A stretch of 64,000 nt of DNA from Flavobacterium sangjuense (GCF_004797125.1 NZ_CP038810.1:620001-684000), one strand, 5' to 3'. Shown: positions 7,829-17,290, counted from the stretch's first letter. Numbers and translations are program-made. Notes: generated by a model from the sequence alone, not told the origin.

Positions 7829-8722
7829 TTAGAAACCGTAATTCACGCCAATCCCGATAACTTCTCTTGTTTGAAATCCGCGAAAAGCGTTGTCGTCATA
7901 AATCGTTTGAAACGATATATTGGTTGACAAATATTTATTGACTTTCATTACGATGTTTAATGTATAATCAATGTCAACATTTTGACCGTCTTCCAAGTAA
8001 TTGGTATATAAATTCAGGATGTTCTCTGCGGTTACATTTTCTATCATGTTGAATTTATAGTAACCGTTAAGAGCAGCTCCAAATTCGCAACGAGAACTAT
8101 CGCCTTGCGCCACACCAAAAGATGGCCCTAAATCGGTGAAGTGTTTGTGAACCAAAATTAATTTAGAGGTTGCCGGTGCAATGTTTATTTTCAAATTATC
8201 GTTTTTCTTCCACAACATACCAATCCCCAATTGGAAATAAGCCGGAGAGAAAAAATGGGAAATTTTCATTGTATTGTCTGCAGGATCAAAACCCGAATCG
8301 AATTGCGTTTTGAAGTTGAAAAAAGCGGAATAATACCATTCTCCGGTAGCTTTTTTACCAAGTAGCGAATTGAATTCCACACGATCATCCGTTTTTTGAA
8401 GATCCTGTCCTTGAAGTTTCGTCAAACCATAGTTAGCGAATGCTTTGTTATCCCATGTCCAGGTATCGCTTTTATAATTGAAATCATATTTCACCCCTGC
8501 GTTTCCCGAAACACTGCTTTGTCCACCGGCTAACCAGTTGTTGAAATTTGCTTGGTTAAGCAAGAATGTAAACATTCCTTTTTTCTCCCAACCTTTAGGC
8601 TTTTCCTCTTGGATTTTAGCAACTGTTTCTTCTGTTTTCTTTAGCAATTCTTTTTCATTCACCTGCGCAAAAACACTGGTAAAAGCTAATGCCAAAACTA
8701 TCGTAAGTATAAATTTCTTCAT
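7829..8722 (-). CDS. DUF3078 domain-containing outer-membrane-type protein
   Basis: A 297-residue secreted protein with a clear signal peptide (KKFILTIVLALAFTSVFAQ). The body has the DUF3078 pattern: GWEKKGMFTFLLNQANFNNW, GGQSSVSGNAGVKYDF and many alternating aromatic beta strands ending in a C-terminal aromatic residue (GIGVNYGF), as expected for an outer-membrane beta-barrel. It is the last gene of the second SUF gene run but has its own -7 element at 8749-8756, so its link to iron-sulfur assembly may only be positional. Function is unknown. Confidence 0.85.
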   Translation of the reverse strand: MKKFILTIVLALAFTSVFAQVNEKELLKKTEETVAKIQEEKPKGWEKKGMFTFLLNQANFNNWLAGGQSSVSGNAGVKYDFNYKSDTWTWDNKAFANYGLTKLQGQDLQKTDDRVEFNSLLGKKATGEWYYSAFFNFKTQFDSGFDPADNTMKISHFFSPAYFQLGIGMLWKKNDNLKINIAPATSKLILVHKHFTDLGPSFGVAQGDSSRCEFGAALNGYYKFNMIENVTAENILNLYTNYLEDGQNVDIDYTLNIVMKVNKYLSTNISFQTIYDDNAFRGFQTREVIGIGVNYGF

Positions 8723-8748
8723 TCCGTTTAGATTAAAATTTTATGGCG

Positions 8749-8779
8749 CAAAGATACTAATCCATTTAACCTAATGCAA
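8749..8779 (-). promoter_or_regulatory. Putative promoter of the DUF3078 gene
   Basis: The minus strand has TATCTTTG at 8756-8749 and a TTG (8779-8777) 20 bases upstream, close to the Bacteroidota arrangement TTG-N19-TAnnTTTG. The -7 element lies 26 bases before the start codon. Confidence 0.6.
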
Positions 8780-8785
8780 ACGGAA

Positions 8786-9295
8786 TTATTTCCCTTTCTT
8801 GAACAACGGAACAGCCGAACAGGCTTCGCCGTACATTATGCTTTTAGCAAATGACTGTAGTTTTTGAATCGCCATGATATAAGCACTTTCGGGAACAGGT
8901 TTTTTGGAACATCCTTTTAAAATGACCGGTTTGTCTTGGTATTTTGAGTAATCCAAGGTTGGAAGAATTTCCTGGTAAAGTGCGGTTTCTAAATCGGATA
9001 GATTTCCCATAACCACTTTTTTGGCAAATGGAGAAAGATAAACTGTAACCAAAATGCTTGCCCAAGCCGGAATTATAGCATCCGTTGAACAATAAATAGC
9101 AACATACTGATTTTCATATTGCTTCCAATCGTGATTTTTCAGCGCTTCGCGAAAGTCTTTTTCTTTTAATAAAAAGCCTTCGAAAAGCCATTGCGAAATA
9201 TCAATCTGCGTTCGAATGCCGTTTGGATAATAATCTTCCAAATCGAACACTTCGAGTACAGAGTTGGCAACTTTATTTACAATTTCATCTTGCAT
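8786..9295 (-). CDS. DUF2480 family protein
   Basis: A 169-residue soluble protein matching the DUF2480 family, found chiefly in Bacteroidota. Three cysteines are present: C69, C129 (in KGCSKKPVPESAY) and C159 (in GEACSAVPLFKKG); the last two stand in strongly motif-like contexts. It starts one base after the sufT-like gene stop and so belongs to the sufS-sufE-sufT transcription unit. An accessory role in iron-sulfur cluster assembly or sulfur handling is inferred from position and cysteines only; no activity is known to me. Confidence 0.85.
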   Translation of the reverse strand: MQDEIVNKVANSVLEVFDLEDYYPNGIRTQIDISQWLFEGFLLKEKDFREALKNHDWKQYENQYVAIYCSTDAIIPAWASILVTVYLSPFAKKVVMGNLSDLETALYQEILPTLDYSKYQDKPVILKGCSKKPVPESAYIMAIQKLQSFAKSIMYGEACSAVPLFKKGK

Positions 9296-9296
9296 A

Positions 9297-9620
9297 CTAC
9301 AGCATTCCCAGTTCTAACTTAGCTTCTTCGCTCATTAAATCTTTGCTCCAAGGCGGATCAAAAGTAATTTCAACTTCGCAGGCTTTAACGGTATCTATTT
9401 TTTTTATTTTTTCTTCTACTTCTCGAGGCAACGTTTCTGCCACAGGACAATTTGGCGAAGTCAGTGTCATCAAAACTTTTACTTCATTATCTTCATTAAT
9501 CATCACATCGTAGATTAATCCTAATTCGTAAATATCAACAGGAATTTCAGGATCGTAAATGCCTTTCAGCGTTTTCACCACATTTTCTCCTAAATTGATA
9601 TCGTCTTTAAATTCTTCCAT
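9297..9620 (-). CDS. sufT: SUF system iron-sulfur assembly protein (MIP18/DUF59, SufT-like)
   Basis: A 107-residue MIP18-family (DUF59) protein. The family motifs are clear: DPEIPVDIYELGLIYDV near the N-terminus, LTSPNCPVAE with the conserved cysteine at C58, and the C-terminal FDPPWSKDLMSEEAKLELG. Family members (SufT, PaaD, eukaryotic MIP18) help mature iron-sulfur proteins. It sits 5 bases after sufE and 1 base before DUF2480, firmly inside the SUF operon. Confidence 0.93.
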   Translation of the reverse strand: MEEFKDDINLGENVVKTLKGIYDPEIPVDIYELGLIYDVMINEDNEVKVLMTLTSPNCPVAETLPREVEEKIKKIDTVKACEVEITFDPPWSKDLMSEEAKLELGML

Positions 9621-9625
9621 GTCTT

Positions 9626-10045
9626 TTAATTTTTTGCATTGAATGCCAATGCATACATTTTTATTTTTTTAATCATTGAAACCAAACCATTGGCACGTGT
9701 TGGTGATAAGTGTTCTTTTAGCCCAATTTCATCTATAAAATCAGTATTGGCATCCAGAATATCAGCTGCTTTCTGATTGGAAAAAGTCCGAATCAAAATC
9801 GCGATAATTCCTTTGGTCAGAATCGCATCGCTATCGGCAGTAAAAACTACTTTGTCTCCAATTTGCTCTGCATGAACCCAAACCTTCGACTGACAGCCTT
9901 TGATAATATTATCTTCGGTTTTGTATTGTTCATCAATCAGCGGTAATGATTTCCCTAAATCGATGATATATTCGTAGCGTTGCATCCAATCGTCAAACAT
10001 TGAAAACTCGTCAACGATTTCGTTTTGTATTTCTTGTATTGTCAT
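9626..10045 (-). CDS. sufE: SufE family cysteine desulfuration protein
   Basis: Sulfur acceptor that takes persulfide from SufS and passes it to the SufBCD scaffold. The persulfide-carrying cysteine is C51 in IIKGCQSKVWV, in the expected place for the 139-residue family. The C-terminal ANGLVSMIKKIKMYA segment is also typical. Its start codon overlaps the stop of the upstream lipoprotein gene by 4 bases (ATGA), so the two are translationally coupled; sufT follows after 5 bases. Confidence 0.95.
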   Translation of the reverse strand: MTIQEIQNEIVDEFSMFDDWMQRYEYIIDLGKSLPLIDEQYKTEDNIIKGCQSKVWVHAEQIGDKVVFTADSDAILTKGIIAILIRTFSNQKAADILDANTDFIDEIGLKEHLSPTRANGLVSMIKKIKMYALAFNAKN

Positions 10046-10479
10046 TCTTTTTCTTTAGCTAATGAAACTATTTTGTTAACTAATTTTTCAATTTCCGCTG
10101 GCGGAAATCCGTGATCAAACTCAGTTGTTTCATAGTTTTTATCCTGGTATCTTATTTTCAGATTGGCAATCGCAGCACCATCATAAAATCTCTTTTGAGT
10201 TGGGTCTTTTAAAGTTGGTACTTTTTCTAAATCAATCTTTTCAAAATAGCCAATGATTTCTTTCCAGTCTTTATCAGAAATGGTGATTTCTTCGGGAGAT
10301 TTTTCGCCTTCTCTATCTCTTGAAATAGTCGCTTTTTGATTGGTAACAACAATTTTTTGAAAAAAACCACGTGTATTGGCTGTGTATTGCAATGTTGCAT
10401 TGGCAATATCATTTTGTGCTTCGTTGCCGCAACCTTTCGCAAGGAAAATAGTTAGAAAAATTAAACTAAATGTCTTCAT
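10042..10479 (-). CDS. Putative lipoprotein within the SUF gene cluster
   Basis: A 145-residue protein with an N-terminal hydrophobic segment and a cysteine after about 17 residues (LIFLTIFLAKGCGN), consistent with a lipoprotein signal, although the -3 residue is Ala rather than Leu. I chose the ATG at 10479 over the upstream ATG at 10545 because only it places the signal at the N-terminus. The mature part is charged with predicted mixed alpha/beta structure; I recognise no family. It overlaps sufE by ATGA, so an envelope protein is translationally coupled to a cytosolic sulfur carrier. Confidence 0.75.
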   Translation of the reverse strand: MKTFSLIFLTIFLAKGCGNEAQNDIANATLQYTANTRGFFQKIVVTNQKATISRDREGEKSPEEITISDKDWKEIIGYFEKIDLEKVPTLKDPTQKRFYDGAAIANLKIRYQDKNYETTEFDHGFPPAEIEKLVNKIVSLAKEKE

Positions 10480-10584
10480 AATTTTTGTTTTTTTAGCCCG
10501 GATTATCTCACTGTTTTTTATTTTTAATTGGTGTTCGATGAACACTTCGTGTTTGCAACGGCATCCTTTTTTGTTTTAGAAAAA

Positions 10585-10610
10585 GCCCTTCGACTGCGCT
10601 CAGGGTGACA
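10585..10610. repeat. CTTCGACTGCGCTCAG-type intergenic repeat
   Basis: A GC-rich island in an AT-rich gap, reading gcccttcgactgcgctcag followed by ggtgaca. Its ends (ccct at 10586-10589, aggg at 10602-10605) can pair. Closely similar strings recur in intergenic DNA of many bacterial genomes, as I remember them, so this looks like a REP-like element between sufS and the lipoprotein gene. Confidence 0.6.
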
Positions 10611-10647
10611 AAACAAAAAAGATACAGTGGAAAGCCGGAAATAGCTT

Positions 10648-11868
10648 CTAACCCAACATCATTTGTGCTTTTTTCAATGCTTCAATCATCAAATCTATTT
10701 CTTCCTTGGTATTATAAAAAGCAAAACTTGCTCTTATCGTTCCTGGGATTTTATAAAAATCCATAATCGGCTGTGCGCAATGATGTCCGGTTCGTACAGC
10801 AATGCCCAGTTTATCGATAATCGTGCCAACATCATACGGGTGAATTCCTTTGAAATTAAACGAAATTACCGATGCTTTCTTATTCAAATCCTTTGTTCCA
10901 TAAATCTCAATGCCTTCTAATTCCAATAACTTTTTTGTTCCATATTCCAACAATTCTCTTTCATAGGAAGCGATGTTGTCAAACCCAACTTCATTCATAT
11001 AATCGATGGCAGTTCCAAAGGCAATTCCGCCACAAATATTTGGTGTTCCTGCTTCAAACTTATGAGGTAAATCGGCATAGGTTGTTTTTTCAAAAGTCAC
11101 TGTTGCAATCATTTCGCCACCGCCTTTGTATGGTGGTAATTTTCGCAGCCATTCTTCTTTTCCGTACAACATTCCAACGCCGGTTGGACCGCACATTTTG
11201 TGAGCCGAAGTTACATAAAAATCTACATTCAATGCCTGAACATCCGGTTTTAAATGCGGACAAGCTTGTGCTCCATCAATTAAAACAGCAGCTCCGGCCT
11301 TATGCGCTTTTTCGATTATAAATTCAATTGGATTGATTGTTCCCAAACCATTTGAAATGTGATTACAAACCACCAATTTGGTTTTATCCGAAAGCAATTT
11401 TTCGTATTCATCCATCAGCAATTCGCCATCATAATTCATCGGAATGACCAATAACTTTGCGCCTGTATGTTCACACAACATCTGCCAAGGCACAATATTG
11501 CTGTGATGTTCCAATGCAGAAACAATGATTTCATCATCCTTTTTTAACAAGGCCGCAAAACCATTGGCAACCAAATTGATACCTTCGGTGGTTCCTGAAG
11601 TAAAGATAATTTCATAATTATGCTTCGCATTAAAGTGTCGCTGAATTTTAAGTCGGGCTTCCTCATAAGCATCCGTTGCCAGTTGGCTCAAGGTATGAAC
11701 ACCACGATGAATATTGGCGTTATATCGTGAATAATAATCTACTATGGCATCAATTACAACTTGCGGTTTTTGCGAAGTCGCGCCATTATCAAAATAGACA
11801 AGCGGTTTTCCGTTTACCTTCTGATTAAGAATCGGGAATTCGGCTCTGATTTTATTTATATCTAACAT
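10648..11868 (-). CDS. sufS: SufS family cysteine desulfurase
   Basis: PLP enzyme that removes sulfur from cysteine, leaving alanine and an enzyme persulfide for SufE. The PLP lysine is K224 in VTSAHKMCGPTG, and the active-site cysteine is C364 in RTGHHCAQPIM, the context typical of SufS rather than IscS. The N-terminal VYFDNGATSQKP and SGTTEGINLVA motifs are present. At 406 residues the length is standard. A -7 element at 11895-11902 suggests a promoter separate from that of sufABCD. Confidence 0.97.
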   Translation of the reverse strand: MLDINKIRAEFPILNQKVNGKPLVYFDNGATSQKPQVVIDAIVDYYSRYNANIHRGVHTLSQLATDAYEEARLKIQRHFNAKHNYEIIFTSGTTEGINLVANGFAALLKKDDEIIVSALEHHSNIVPWQMLCEHTGAKLLVIPMNYDGELLMDEYEKLLSDKTKLVVCNHISNGLGTINPIEFIIEKAHKAGAAVLIDGAQACPHLKPDVQALNVDFYVTSAHKMCGPTGVGMLYGKEEWLRKLPPYKGGGEMIATVTFEKTTYADLPHKFEAGTPNICGGIAFGTAIDYMNEVGFDNIASYERELLEYGTKKLLELEGIEIYGTKDLNKKASVISFNFKGIHPYDVGTIIDKLGIAVRTGHHCAQPIMDFYKIPGTIRASFAFYNTKEEIDLMIEALKKAQMMLG

Positions 11869-11894
11869 TTCTTTATTTAGAAAAATTCTAAATA

Positions 11895-11902
11895 CAAAAG
11901 TA
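11895..11902 (-). promoter_or_regulatory. Putative -7 element (TACTTTTG) of sufS
   Basis: Matches TAnnTTTG on the minus strand, 26 bases before the sufS start, in the divergent gap with the serine hydrolase gene. No -33 TTG at 19 bases. Confidence 0.5.
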
Positions 11903-11970
11903 GAGAATTAAGCGCTTTTGACCACTATATTTTTTTACTTTTACTTATCTGCGTATAATTCTAATTTATA

Positions 11971-13311
11971 ATGAAAAAATTCCTCAAAGTTTTTGCTGTT
12001 TTATTGCTTATTCTTCTTGTTTATTTACGTATTGAAATTTATCCTCAACTCGATTTGATTTCGGGATTTTCAGCTAAAAGCGTGGCTTCCGGACATTTTA
12101 TTGATGGTAGAAGTTTGTTAACTATTGAACAAGGCGACAATGATATTGATAAGATAGATTGGGCAACTAATAAAATTGATGACAGCCAATATTATGTCAC
12201 TTCAGCTGTTTATGGCTTGAAAAAAAGAAAAGCAATTTATCGCGAAGGTTTAGGGGCGACCTTAATCAATGATGATTTTGATGTTACAAAACCATATGAC
12301 GTTCCTAAACGAACTAAAATCAATAACAATCTTCCTTATCCTTTTGGAAATCTGGAAGCAAAAGACACCGTCTTTGACAATGTTGATTATAAAAAATTAA
12401 AAGCGGCTGTCAACAATGCTTTTGATGCGAAAGAAGAGAAATTGAAACGAACGCGTTCTGTAATTGTAATTTACAAAGACAAAATCATTGCTGAAAGTTA
12501 TGCCTTTGGTTTCAACAAAAACTCTAAAATTTTAGGCTGGTCGATGACTAAAAGTTTGACAGCTACTTACTTCGGAATTCTTCAAAAACAGGGCAAAATA
12601 GATATTATGAAGCCTGCACCAATTGTCGAATGGAAGAATGATGAGCGTTCCAAAATTACCCTCAATGATTTATTACATATGAATTCGGGATTGGAATGGG
12701 AAGAAGATTATAGCAAGATTTCGGATGTGACTAAAATGCTTTTTCAAGCCGAGGATATGACTAAATCGCAAGCTGAAAAACCAGCGAAATACAAACCAAA
12801 TACACATTGGAATTACTCTTCTGGAACGACAAATCTGTTATCCGGAATCTTGCGAAAACAATTCAAAACGCATCAGGAATATTTAGACTTTTGGTATTCA
12901 TCTTTGTTTGATAAAATCGGTATGAGCTCGGCTTTAACAGAAACCGATATGGCCGGCAATTTTGTCGGTTCCTCTTATGGTTGGGCAACAACAAGAGATT
13001 GGGCGAAGTTTGGTTTGTTGTATTTACATAAAGGAAACTGGAACGGCGAACAGCTTTTTGATGAAAGTTGGGCGAAATATGTTGCCACACCAACCGCCAG
13101 TTCAAACGGAAGATATGGCGCACAGTTTTGGCTAAACGCTGGCGGCTATTTCCCGGATGTGCCAAAGGATATGTTTTACTGCAGTGGTTACCAAGGTCAA
13201 ATGGTAGCGATTTTTCCATCACAGAATTTGGTGATTGTCAGAATGGGTTTAAGCGAGGATTTTGATTTTAACAAATTTTTGAGAGATGTAATTGGGAGTT
13301 TCAAGAAGTAA
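11971..13311 (+). CDS. Serine hydrolase, beta-lactamase/class C (AmpC-like) family
   Basis: A 446-residue envelope protein with an N-terminal hydrophobic segment (FLKVFAVLLLILLVYL), probably a signal anchor. The penicillin-binding-protein fold is shown by the SxxK nucleophile motif S191-M-T-K194, the second motif Y282-S-S and a typical LNDLLHMNSGLEWEEDY segment; the C-terminal CSGYQGQMVAIFPSQNLV is usual for such hydrolases. It could be a peptidase or esterase; beta-lactamase activity is not implied. It and the next gene lie opposite to, and split, the SUF genes. Confidence 0.9.
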   Translation: MKKFLKVFAVLLLILLVYLRIEIYPQLDLISGFSAKSVASGHFIDGRSLLTIEQGDNDIDKIDWATNKIDDSQYYVTSAVYGLKKRKAIYREGLGATLINDDFDVTKPYDVPKRTKINNNLPYPFGNLEAKDTVFDNVDYKKLKAAVNNAFDAKEEKLKRTRSVIVIYKDKIIAESYAFGFNKNSKILGWSMTKSLTATYFGILQKQGKIDIMKPAPIVEWKNDERSKITLNDLLHMNSGLEWEEDYSKISDVTKMLFQAEDMTKSQAEKPAKYKPNTHWNYSSGTTNLLSGILRKQFKTHQEYLDFWYSSLFDKIGMSSALTETDMAGNFVGSSYGWATTRDWAKFGLLYLHKGNWNGEQLFDESWAKYVATPTASSNGRYGAQFWLNAGGYFPDVPKDMFYCSGYQGQMVAIFPSQNLVIVRMGLSEDFDFNKFLRDVIGSFKK

Positions 13312-13316
13312 TTAAT

Positions 13317-13697
13317 ATGAAAAAGAATCTAACAAACGGCTGGAGTACTTTATATTATTGCGTTGACATAATATTCTTTATCTTTTCAATCGGGCTTTTT
13401 ATTTACAGCCTTTATGTGGGCGAAAAAAAGCTGATTTTATTCTGTTTGCTTTACCTTTTTTGGAATTATTGGTTCTTTTTCCGAAAGCGGAATAAATTCA
13501 AGGAAATTACCTTTGACGAAGAAAATATTTATTTTGATCAAAAGGTTATAAGTTACACAGACATTGTCAGAATCAAATTTGGCAAAATTGAATTTACAGA
13601 TTCGGCCGAAGAAAAATTCATCCTTTTTATGACAATTCCAGTCTTCAATAATCTTGATGACCTGATTGAAAACCATGAAAAAGCAGTAACTCTATAA
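13317..13697 (+). CDS. Small membrane protein, 126 aa
   Basis: A hypothetical protein with two adjacent N-terminal hydrophobic helices (IIFFIFSIGLFIYSLYV and LILFCLLYLFWNYWFFF) and then a small cytoplasmic-looking domain with beta strands (FKEITFDEENIYF). This layout resembles PH-like or DUF-type small membrane proteins, but I cannot assign a family. It begins 5 bases after the serine hydrolase stop, so the two form an operon. Confidence 0.75.
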   Translation: MKKNLTNGWSTLYYCVDIIFFIFSIGLFIYSLYVGEKKLILFCLLYLFWNYWFFFRKRNKFKEITFDEENIYFDQKVISYTDIVRIKFGKIEFTDSAEEKFILFMTIPVFNNLDDLIENHEKAVTL

Positions 13698-13702
13698 AAC
13701 AA

Positions 13703-13732
13703 AAAAGGCTGTCATTCGACAACCTTTATTTT
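13703..13732. terminator. Terminator between the convergent small membrane protein and sufD
   Basis: The inverted repeat aaggctgtc / gacaacctt (one G-T wobble) with a 4-base loop is flanked by an A tract on the left and a T-rich stretch on the right. It therefore suits both strands, moderately strong. Confidence 0.7.
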
Positions 13733-15047
13733 ATAAATCAAATCCTAAATTCACACCGAGTTTTGTCGCGATGATTTTGGTAATTCGTTGTTTTAGTTCA
13801 GGGATTTTGATGCTTTCGATAACTTCATTGCTGAAAGCATACATCAATAAAGCTTTGGCTTCTTTCTTCGGAATTCCGCGTTGCTGCATATAGAACATCG
13901 CGTTTTCATCTAATTGCCCAATCGTGCAACCGTGGGAACATTTTACATCATCAGCAAAGATTTCCAATTGTGGTTTGGCGTTGATTGTGGCTTTGTCGCC
14001 CAATAAAATATTGTTGTTTTGCTGAAAAGCATCTGTTTTCTGCGCTTCTTTTTCTACGTAAATCTTTCCGTTGAAAACTCCGGTTGAGCTACCGGCCAAA
14101 ATAGTTTTGTAATTCTGGTGGCTTTCGCAGTTTGGCGTCGCGTGATTCACCAATGTGTAATGATCAACGTGTTGCTTATCGCCAATAATGGTAATTCCCT
14201 TTAAAGTCGAATCGATTCTTTCTCCAAAATGGTAGAAATTCAGATTGTTTCTTGTGATGTTTCCACCAAAAGAAAAGGTGTGAACCGAAACCCGGCTTTC
14301 TTGTTTTTGAGAAATGTACGTGTTGTCAATCAGGTTTGCCGATTGCAAATCGTTTTGGATTTTATAATAATCAACAATCGCTCTTTTTTGCGCAAAAATC
14401 TCAGTAACCGAATTGGTCAATACTGGATTTTCGTTTAATGACTGATGTCTTTCGATAATATGAACATGTGCGTTTTCCCCAACAATCACTAAGTTTCTTG
14501 GCTGAACCATCAAAGCACTTTCAACTCCGGTAGAGAAATAAATAATTTCAATTGGTTTTTCTACAACCTTACTTTTCGGGATATTGATATACGCTCCTTC
14601 ATTGGCGAAAGCCGTATTTAGCGTAGTCAGACTTTCATCTTTGCTGGCTATTTTGTTGAAATACTCATCAATGATCATTTTGTATTTCGGTTTGTTCAAC
14701 GCTGATGACATCAAGCAAACATCCAATCCGTCATGAGTCGTTGCCGATAAAAATGAACTGAATTTACCATCTACAAAAATGACTTTGTGCGTGTCGATTT
14801 CGTGTAGAAAATATTTCTTTACATCCTTAAATTCTACTACATTTTCATGCTTTGGAAACACTGAATAATCATTTTTTAAAATAGCACTCAGCGATGTATA
14901 TTTCCAGGCTTCCTCTTTTTTAGTTGGGAAACCTTTATTTTCGAAGTTTTTTATAGCCGAAGTACGAACATCGTGCAACTCATTGTGCACATCGATGCTT
15001 TCTTCGAACGCCATAAAAGACGAGATTAATTTATCTTTCAATTCCAT
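13731..15047 (-). CDS. sufD: Fe-S cluster assembly protein SufD
   Basis: Component of the SufBC2D scaffold complex on which clusters are built. The 438-residue protein has the SufBD beta-helix core (for example VIVGENAHVHIIERH, DNTYISQKQESRVSVHTF) and the C-terminal family signature EIFADDVKCSHGCTIGQLDE followed by YMQQRGIPKKEAKALLMYAF. Its ATG overlaps the sufC stop by one base, so translation is coupled. It is the last gene of the first SUF unit. Confidence 0.96.
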   Translation of the reverse strand: MELKDKLISSFMAFEESIDVHNELHDVRTSAIKNFENKGFPTKKEEAWKYTSLSAILKNDYSVFPKHENVVEFKDVKKYFLHEIDTHKVIFVDGKFSSFLSATTHDGLDVCLMSSALNKPKYKMIIDEYFNKIASKDESLTTLNTAFANEGAYINIPKSKVVEKPIEIIYFSTGVESALMVQPRNLVIVGENAHVHIIERHQSLNENPVLTNSVTEIFAQKRAIVDYYKIQNDLQSANLIDNTYISQKQESRVSVHTFSFGGNITRNNLNFYHFGERIDSTLKGITIIGDKQHVDHYTLVNHATPNCESHQNYKTILAGSSTGVFNGKIYVEKEAQKTDAFQQNNNILLGDKATINAKPQLEIFADDVKCSHGCTIGQLDENAMFYMQQRGIPKKEAKALLMYAFSNEVIESIKIPELKQRITKIIATKLGVNLGFDL

Positions 15048-15796
15048 TATACCATTTCCGCTTTAATCCAGTCGTATCCTTTTTCCTCTAATTCGTAAGC
15101 TAGTTCTTTTCCGCCCGATTTTACTATTTTTCCATCCATCAAAACGTGAACAAAATCCGGAATAATATAATCCAACAACCGTTGGTAATGCGTAATTACA
15201 ACCACAGCATTGTCCTGGCTTTTCAATTTGTTTACGCCATTGGCAACAATTCTCAACGCATCGATATCCAAACCTGAATCCGTTTCATCAAGAATTGCCA
15301 ATTTTGGCTGCATCATTGCCATTTGGAAAATCTCGTTACGTTTCTTTTCTCCACCCGAAAAACCTTCGTTTAACGAACGCGACAAGAACTTACGGTCGAT
15401 TTCCAATAATTCGGATTTCTCACGGATTAATTTCAGCATTTCGTTCGCCGGCATTTCTTCAATTCCGTTGGCTTTACGACTTTCATTGATAGCTGTTTTC
15501 ATGAAGTTCGTAACCGAAACTCCCGGAATTTCTACAGGATATTGAAACGAAAGAAAAACACCTTTGTGTGCTCTCTCTTCCGGAGCCAATTCTGAAATAT
15601 CTTCACCTTCCAAAAGAATTTCTCCTTCTGAAACTTCGTAATTTTCATTTCCGGCAATGATGGAAGCGAGCGTGCTTTTTCCGGCACCATTTGGTCCCAT
15701 GATTGCGTGAACTTCTCCGGCATTAACGGTTAGGTTGATTCCTTTTAAAATATCTTTGTCTTCAACACTTGCGTGTAAATTTTTTATCTGCAACAT
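15047..15796 (-). CDS. sufC: Fe-S cluster assembly ATPase SufC
   Basis: ABC-type ATPase of the SufBCD scaffold. Walker [10 protein letters not shown] lies at residues 34-42, the ABC signature is [15 protein letters not shown] and Walker B is [13 protein letters not shown], all characteristic of SufC, which acts in the cytosol without a membrane partner. The 249-residue length is standard. It lies between sufB (30-base gap) and sufD (1-base overlap). Confidence 0.97.
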   Translation of the reverse strand: MLQIKNLHASVEDKDILKGINLTVNAGEVHAIMGPNGAGKSTLASIIAGNENYEVSEGEILLEGEDISELAPEERAHKGVFLSFQYPVEIPGVSVTNFMKTAINESRKANGIEEMPANEMLKLIREKSELLEIDRKFLSRSLNEGFSGGEKKRNEIFQMAMMQPKLAILDETDSGLDIDALRIVANGVNKLKSQDNAVVVITHYQRLLDYIIPDFVHVLMDGKIVKSGGKELAYELEEKGYDWIKAEMV

Positions 15797-15826
15797 TTTG
15801 TGAATGTGTTTTATTCTGATTTATGA

Positions 15827-17275
15827 TTATCCTACTGAACCTTCAAGTGAAATTTCAAGTAATTTTTGTGCTTCTACAGCGAACTCCATTGGTAATTTAT
15901 TCAATACATCTTTACTGAAACCGTTTACGATTAAAGCTATGGCTTTTTCGGTTGGAATTCCACGCTGATTGCAATAGAAAACCTGATCTTCTCCAATTTT
16001 TGAAGTCGTTGCTTCGTGTTCAATTATAGCGGATGAATTTTTGCTTTCGATATACGGAAAAGTGTGAGCTCCACAATTATTTCCCATCAACAGCGAGTCG
16101 CATTGCGAAAAGTTACGCGCATTGTCTGCTCTGGCACTTATCTGAACCAAACCTCTATAACTGTTTTGTGATTTTCCTGCAGAAATTCCTTTTGAAATGA
16201 TAGTCGATTTGGTGTTTTTGCCCAAATGAACCATCTTCGTTCCGGTATCGGCCTGTTGGAAATTATTGGTAACTGCTATCGAATAGAATTCGCCAATTGA
16301 ATTATCGCCTTTCAAAATAACCGAAGGATATTTCCAGGTAATGGCCGAACCTGTTTCAACCTGCGTCCATGAAATTTTTGCTTTTTTCTCGCACAAACCT
16401 CTTTTGGTCACAAAATTGAATACACCACCCTTACCTTCTTTGTTTCCAGGATACCAGTTTTGAACCGTAGAATATTTAATTTCGGCATCTTCCATTGCGA
16501 TTAGTTCTACAACTGCAGCATGCAATTGATTTTCATCACGACTTGGCGCGGTACAACCTTCCAGATACGAAACATAACTGCCTTCATCGGCAATCAATAA
16601 CGTTCTTTCAAATTGTCCGGTTCCGGCCTGATTGATTCGGAAATAGGTTGAAAGTTCCATTGGGCAACGAACACCTTTTGGAATATAACAGAATGAACCG
16701 TCCGAAAAAACAGCCGAATTCAAAGCGGCATAGAAATTATCTTTTTGAGGAACAACGGTTCCTAAATGTTTTCTAACTAATTCAGGATGTTCTTTAATTG
16801 CTTCTGATATCGAGCAGAAAATAATCCCTTTTTCGTTTAGCGTTTTCTTGAAAGTCGTTGCCACAGAAACCGAATCGAGCACGATATCCATTGCGATATT
16901 GTTCATCTTTTTCTGTTCGTCTAATGAGATTCCGAGCTTTTTGTACATTTCTAAAAGTTCCGGATCTACATCATCCAAGGTTTTATTTGGATCCACTTTT
17001 TTTGGTGCCGAATAATAGGAAATTGCCTGAAAGTCTGGTTTTTCATAATTCACATTTGCCCAGTTTGGCTCAATCATTTCCTGCCAGGCACGAAAAGCTT
17101 CTATACGCCAATCGGTCATCCATTGAGGTTCTTCTTTTTTCAAAGAAATGGCACGAACGATATCTTCGTTTAAACCAATAGGAAACGTCTCCGACTCAAT
17201 GTCAGTATAGAACCCATACTCGTATTCCTTGTTTTCGAGTTCAATTTTTAAATCGTCTTCAGTATATTTTGACAT
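15827..17275 (-). CDS. sufB: Fe-S cluster assembly protein SufB
   Basis: Main scaffold subunit of SufBC2D. The 482-residue protein shows the expected SufB blocks: ISYYSAPKK in the N-terminal region, [39 protein letters not shown], and C-terminal [22 protein letters not shown]. The conserved cysteines of these motifs are intact. It starts 15 bases after the sufA-like gene and is read from the promoter at 17651-17680. Confidence 0.97.
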   Translation of the reverse strand: MSKYTEDDLKIELENKEYEYGFYTDIESETFPIGLNEDIVRAISLKKEEPQWMTDWRIEAFRAWQEMIEPNWANVNYEKPDFQAISYYSAPKKVDPNKTLDDVDPELLEMYKKLGISLDEQKKMNNIAMDIVLDSVSVATTFKKTLNEKGIIFCSISEAIKEHPELVRKHLGTVVPQKDNFYAALNSAVFSDGSFCYIPKGVRCPMELSTYFRINQAGTGQFERTLLIADEGSYVSYLEGCTAPSRDENQLHAAVVELIAMEDAEIKYSTVQNWYPGNKEGKGGVFNFVTKRGLCEKKAKISWTQVETGSAITWKYPSVILKGDNSIGEFYSIAVTNNFQQADTGTKMVHLGKNTKSTIISKGISAGKSQNSYRGLVQISARADNARNFSQCDSLLMGNNCGAHTFPYIESKNSSAIIEHEATTSKIGEDQVFYCNQRGIPTEKAIALIVNGFSKDVLNKLPMEFAVEAQKLLEISLEGSVG

Positions 17276-17290
17276 ATTGATTTTTTAATT

